DNA from: Bacteroidota bacterium
GTDB taxonomy: Bacteria; Bacteroidota; Bacteroidia; Chitinophagales; UBA2359
Assembly (NCBI GenBank): GCA_020631155.1
Contig: JAHDHV010000009.1
Location: forward strand, 1-44,034
Length of the DNA stretch: 44,034 nucleotides
Direction of reading: 5' to 3'
Shown: positions 40,783 to 44,034 of the stretch, in pieces
Position numbering within the stretch: position 1 is the stretch's first letter
Layout of the letters: every line of letters begins with the position of its first letter
The notes under the pieces: generated by a model
The model's database searches: none
What the model saw: only the letters and a program-made list of their open reading frames with translations
What the model was told of the DNA's origin: nothing
Position numbers and translations under genes: made by a program

Positions 40783-41778
40783 ATGGGACATAAATACATC
40801 AACTTATTTACTGATTTTGGCTTTAAAAAAATATTTGGAACAGAAGTTAACAAAAATTTGCTGATTGATTTTTTAAATGGATTGTTACATGAGCAACAGG
40901 TAATTAAAGACCTCAGTTATTTACAAAATGAACATCTTGGTAGTAGTAGCCTTGATCGGCGAGCTATTTTTGATCTTTATTGTGAAAATATACAAGGGGA
41001 AAAATTCATTGTAGAATTGCAAAAAGTAAGTCAGAAATTTTTTATTGATCGCAGTATTTATTATTCTACTTTTGCCATCCAAGAACAAGCTAAAAGGGGG
41101 AAAGCGTGGAACTACGAATTAAAGCATGTGTATACAGTTGGAATTATGGATTTTATATTTAAAACGGAAAGGAAATATGAGCAAAAACACCTTACATATG
41201 CTCAGTTGATGGATAGGGATACAAAAGAAGTGTTTTATGATAAACTGTCTTATGTGTATTTAGAAATGCCCAAGTTCACTAAAAAATTAGAAGACTGTAA
41301 GACTCACTTTGAAAAATGGCTTTTCTTTATTCGCAATCTCCATAATTTAGAAAATGTTCCTTCCCTGACGAGAGAGGACGTTTTTTTACAGCTTTTTCAA
41401 CAGGCCGAAATTGCTACATACACATCAAAGGAGCGCGTTGCTTACGAAAATAGCCTTAAATATTATCGCGATCTTCAAGGAGCTATGGAAGCACATATGG
41501 AAAAGGGACTAGAAAAGGGTAAAAAAATTGGTGAAAAACAAGGACTAGAAAAGGGTAAAAAAATTGGTGAAAAACAAGGACTAGAAAAGGGTAAAAAAAT
41601 TGGTGAAAAACAAGGACTAGAAAAAGGTAAAAAAATTGGTAAAGAGGAAGGCATGAAAGAAGGCATAAAAACTGGTAAAATAATGACTGCTAAAGAGCTT
41701 TTGCAAATGGGTTTATCCATACAACAAATAGCAAAAGCAACAGGTTTATCAGAGGAGGAAATTAAACAATTATTATAA
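40783..41778 (+). CDS. Rpn-type PD-(D/E)XK nuclease / putative transposase family protein
   Basis: A 331-residue protein from ATG 40783; an upstream TTG at 40750 lies inside the A5 repeat and is not used. The N-terminal domain matches the Rpn/PDDEXK_2 family: INLFTDFGFKKIFGTEVNKN, LIDFLNGLL, RAIFDLYCENIQGEKFIVEL, in which D and E-x-Q (FIVELQK) form the nuclease site, and the RSIYYSTFAIQEQAKRG motif. A central helical region follows. Residues about 240-290 are 12-residue repeats (GLEKGKKIGEKQ, three exact plus one changed), then AKELLQMGLSIQQIAKATGL, a small HTH-like C-terminus. Known relatives promote RecA-independent recombination or act in phage defence. An in-frame ATG at 41485 with AGGAG just upstream could give a C-terminal short form, as described for RpnS proteins. 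Confidence 0.85.
   Translation: MGHKYINLFTDFGFKKIFGTEVNKNLLIDFLNGLLHEQQVIKDLSYLQNEHLGSSSLDRRAIFDLYCENIQGEKFIVELQKVSQKFFIDRSIYYSTFAIQEQAKRGKAWNYELKHVYTVGIMDFIFKTERKYEQKHLTYAQLMDRDTKEVFYDKLSYVYLEMPKFTKKLEDCKTHFEKWLFFIRNLHNLENVPSLTREDVFLQLFQQAEIATYTSKERVAYENSLKYYRDLQGAMEAHMEKGLEKGKKIGEKQGLEKGKKIGEKQGLEKGKKIGEKQGLEKGKKIGKEEGMKEGIKTGKIMTAKELLQMGLSIQQIAKATGLSEEEIKQLL
41506..41649 (+). repeat. 36-bp tandem repeat inside the Rpn gene (about four units)
   Basis: Units begin GGACTAGAAAAGGGTAAAAA; three copies (41506, 41542, 41578) are identical and the fourth (41614) diverges. The repeat is in frame, so copy-number changes would alter the coiled linker by multiples of 12 residues. Confidence 0.9.
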
Positions 41779-41828
41779 GCAAATACTTTTTTCTTTTGAT
41801 TTGTAAAGCCCTTGTCTATAATCTTAGT

Positions 41829-41907
41829 TTGACAATGGTATATTAAACTTTTCCTTCAATCTAAAAACGCTGATTAGGTTAAATTATCCTGAACGTTGAT
41901 CTGTGGA
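41829..41907 (+). repeat. F-family repeat, copy F2
   Basis: TTTGACAATGGTATATTAAA through CTAAAAACGCTGATTAGGTT to GAACGTTGATC, similar to F1 (21589-21672). It lies 50 bases after the Rpn stop. Confidence 0.75.
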
Positions 41908-41933
41908 TTAGTAATTAGGTATTTTTTTAAAAA

Positions 41934-42094
41934 TCTAAAAATCTAAAAATCTAAAAGTCTAAAAGTCTAAAAGTCTAAAAAGCTAAAAAGCTAAAAGTCT
42001 AAAAAGCTAAAAGTCTAAAAATCTAAAAAGCTAAAAAGCTAAAAGTCTAAAAATCTAAAAGTCTAAAAAGCTAAAAAGCTAAAAGTCTAAAAAG
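41934..42094 (+). repeat. 8-bp-period array of about 20 units before icd
   Basis: Units TCTAAAAA, TCTAAAAG, GCTAAAAA and GCTAAAAG follow each other for 160 bases, ending GCAATTTTAAATCATTACC. The icd start is 64 bases further on. A-tracts thus recur every 8 bases in the upstream region of a housekeeping gene. Confidence 0.9.
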
Positions 42095-42157
42095 CAATTT
42101 TAAATCATTACCTTTGCAGCAAATTTTAAAAAAATAAACGTATAAAAATATTAACTT

Positions 42158-43444
42158 ATGAGTGGTGAAAAAATAAGTATCCAGAATGGACAATTGGTAG
42201 TTCCCAACAATCCAGTTATTCCATTTATTGAGGGCGATGGCATTGGCGTTGATATTTGGCCAGCCGCCCAGCGTGTGTTTGATGCAGCAGTAGAAAAAGC
42301 CTATGGCGGAGAGCGAAAAATTGAGTGGCGCGAGGTGTATGCAGGTGAAAAAGCATTCAACAAAACAGGGGAATGGCTGCCGCAAGAAACACTAGATGTC
42401 GTTGGTGAGTACCTATTTGCCATCAAAGGGCCTTTGACAACACCCGTAGGCGGTGGGATTCGCTCCTTAAACGTAGCCCTTCGTCAACGCCTTGATTTGT
42501 ATACTTGCCTGCGTCCTGTTCGCTACTTTAATGGTGTACCATCACCTACTAAACATCCTGAAAAGGTGGATATGGTGATTTTTAGAGAAAATACCGAAGA
42601 TATTTATGCAGGTATCGAATATATGCATGGTACGGAAGGTGTAAAGAAGTTGCTTAAATTTTTACAAGAAGAAATGGGAGTCAACAAAATCCGTTTTCCA
42701 GAAACAACTTCTCTTGGCATCAAACCTATTTCCAAAGAAGGTTCACAACGATTGATTAGAGCAGCCATCAAATATGCCATTGATCACAAATTGCCTTCCG
42801 TTGCACTTGTTCACAAAGGCAACATCATGAAATTTACCGAAGGAGCCTTCAAAAACTGGGGCTATGAATTAGCAGAAACAGAATTTGCCGATCAGACCTT
42901 TACTTGGGCGCAATACGACCGCATCGCCGATGAAAAAGGAAAAGCAGCAGCCAACGAAGCACAATCTGCCGCCGAAGCAACAGGTAAAGTCATCATCAAA
43001 GACGTAATTGCCGATAACTTCTTGCAACAGATACAGTTACGCCCCCAAAATTATTCTGTTATTGCTACCATGAATCTGAACGGCGACTATATTTCGGACG
43101 CATTAGCAGCAATGGTTGGCGGTATTGGCATTGCTCCGGGCGCGAACATCAACTATGAAACAGGCCGCGCTATTTTTGAAGCAACACATGGTACAGCTCC
43201 CAAATATGCAGGTTTAGATAAGGTAAATCCAAGCTCGGTTATTCTTTCTGGCGTGATCATGTTCCAATATATGGGTTGGAACGAAGCTGCCGATTTAATC
43301 GTAAAAGGGATTCAAGGAGCCATTGACGCTAAAACTGTTACCTATGATTTTGCTCGATTAATGGGCGATGCATCAGAAGTATCTTGTTCTGGTTTTGGTG
43401 AAGAAATTGTGAACAATATGGTTTCAAAAGAAAAAGTTAGTTAA
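42158..43444 (+). CDS. icd: NADP-dependent isocitrate dehydrogenase
   Basis: A 428-residue cytosolic enzyme of the citric acid cycle: isocitrate + NADP to 2-oxoglutarate, CO2 and NADPH. The sequence is close to the Escherichia coli type: [38 protein letters not shown] with substrate residues S103, N105 and R109, [45 protein letters not shown], and [11 protein letters not shown] near the end. Its length is as usual for the 415-430-residue bacterial class. ATG 42158 follows an AAATAAACG...TAACTT leader. Ends with a strong terminator. It is probably transcribed alone, from a promoter between the 8-bp array and the start. Confidence 0.95.
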   Translation: MSGEKISIQNGQLVVPNNPVIPFIEGDGIGVDIWPAAQRVFDAAVEKAYGGERKIEWREVYAGEKAFNKTGEWLPQETLDVVGEYLFAIKGPLTTPVGGGIRSLNVALRQRLDLYTCLRPVRYFNGVPSPTKHPEKVDMVIFRENTEDIYAGIEYMHGTEGVKKLLKFLQEEMGVNKIRFPETTSLGIKPISKEGSQRLIRAAIKYAIDHKLPSVALVHKGNIMKFTEGAFKNWGYELAETEFADQTFTWAQYDRIADEKGKAAANEAQSAAEATGKVIIKDVIADNFLQQIQLRPQNYSVIATMNLNGDYISDALAAMVGGIGIAPGANINYETGRAIFEATHGTAPKYAGLDKVNPSSVILSGVIMFQYMGWNEAADLIVKGIQGAIDAKTVTYDFARLMGDASEVSCSGFGEEIVNNMVSKEKVS

Positions 43445-43465
43445 GTATTTTTCTGACTGTATATT

Positions 43466-43503
43466 AAAAAAGGGAGTAGGGCAGTAGCTTTACTCCCTTT
43501 TTT
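43466..43503 (+). terminator. Intrinsic terminator of icd
   Basis: AAAAAAGGGAGTA pairs with TACTCCCTTTTTT across a 12-base loop, 21 bases after the stop. Confidence 0.9.
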
Positions 43504-43812
43504 AGTGCGAAAGCATCAAATATTAGGGAGAAACTCAGTCAATAAATTTTCGGAAAAAAGTAAAATTGCTTAAAAAACATTTTTGATTAAAATAATTTTT
43601 ATTTAATGCTTAATATTTTTTTAGTGAACAGATAAAATATTTTTTTTTTTGGACAGATAAAAAAATAAGACCAATATGCTTGATATAACAATGTGTGTAA
43701 GTATATGAAAAAGTCAATTTAGATACCAAGCATTGAGGAATGATGTGACATTTGAATAAAGCTTTTTGTCCTAAAGGAAATTGAAAATACATTAACGGAA
43801 AATGTATTTCAA
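43504..43812. other. AT-rich intergenic region, nothing recognised
   Basis: Contains long A and T runs. A minus-strand open frame over 43610-43924 has atypical composition and crosses the D4 element; I do not consider it a gene. Confidence 0.5.
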
Positions 43813-43979
43813 AAAGACTTGTTTGGTGTGAACAGATTGATGGAAAAATTGAATTATTTTCGACCAATTGAAGGCTTTTTGAGGGAGCATAGCCTAAGCT
43901 ACATAACTGAAAAAAGGCTATCAAATGGGAAGAAAAGAATCAATTTTTACCCAATATGAAACGCATTAAACAAGTCTAC
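43813..43979. mobile_element. D-family hairpin element, copy D4 (about 167 bp, diverged ends)
   Basis: Arms from AAAGACTTGTTTGGTGTG (43813) to CATTAAACAAGTCTAC (43979) pair over most of the length. The apex has GCATAGCCTAAGCTACATAA, matching the centre of D2 and D3 (GCATAGCC-N-AAGCTAC). The left terminus is changed (AAA for GTA), and no target duplication is evident. It is the most diverged of the four copies. Confidence 0.65.
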
Positions 43980-44034
43980 TAGGTAAATTTAGTTATTATT
44001 CATTTAAAACGTCAGAACGTATGTTTCAAGAATT

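Noticed and set aside
41506-41649. CRISPR array
   Set aside because: The 36-bp units are contiguous without spacers and are in frame within the Rpn gene.
43610-43924. Minus-strand protein of 104 residues after icd
   Set aside because: Atypical composition, no neighbours or motifs, and it overlaps the D4 foldback.

Overview
The window looks like chromosomal DNA of a low-GC member of the Bacteroidota, most likely of Saprospiria type. Evidence: a Por_Secre_tail (type IX secretion) protein, lipoproteins with short Bacteroidota-style signal peptides, large surface proteins with thrombospondin type-3, PKD-like and dockerin-like modules, AraC regulators of Bacteroidota type, AT-rich intergenic DNA and few Shine-Dalgarno sites. 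The order-level placement is inference. I saw no rRNA, tRNA, CRISPR array, prophage or autonomous insertion sequence.

Layout. 1-6.3 kb: DUF1648 membrane protein; DUF4382 lipoprotein with a long Asp/Gly tract; a GT-C/TPR membrane glycosyltransferase followed by a polyprenyl-phosphate-mannose-synthase-like GT2 (a plausible donor-plus-transferase pair). 6.3-11.7 kb: EGF-like lipoprotein; AraC regulator divergent from a monooxygenase gene split by a 157-bp hairpin element; NTF2-like protein; an unrecognised helical protein; a double GNAT acetyltransferase. 11.7-13.7 kb: an sdpR-sdpI-CPBP protease operon with a perfect palindromic operator candidate. 13.7-16.4 kb: a patchwork of small modules bounded by direct repeats (lipoprotein, PIN toxin-antitoxin pair, decarboxylase remnant, Uma2 nuclease). 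16.5-21.3 kb: a 1183-residue TSP3 surface protein and an OruR-like AraC regulator on the minus strand, with repeated 33-bp motifs between them. 21.3-25.4 kb: repeat-rich DNA around a DoxX-like protein and a sulfatase-fold enzyme. 25.4-28.8 kb: a PAS histidine kinase convergent with an unrecognised helical protein. 29-37 kb: a 2010-residue subtilase with dockerin-like modules and a T9SS-sorted protein. 37-44 kb: flavin reductase, a gene-free kilobase that looks like tandem small-RNA genes, an acyltransferase, an Rpn-type nuclease and isocitrate dehydrogenase.

The most unusual content is intergenic. There are several small non-coding repeat families: (D) four 157-167-bp hairpin elements with a shared apical core and rewritten arms; (A) five exactly 104-bp repeats with palindromes and a promoter-like motif; (B, E, F) other dispersed repeats; (G) a 439-bp element with a 10-bp target duplication; a 195-bp TA-flanked MITE with cloverleaf-like internal folding, nested inside an F repeat; and 7-bp and 8-bp short-period arrays at many gene boundaries. 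Several have clean insertion footprints, and some supply stop codons or possibly promoters to neighbouring genes.
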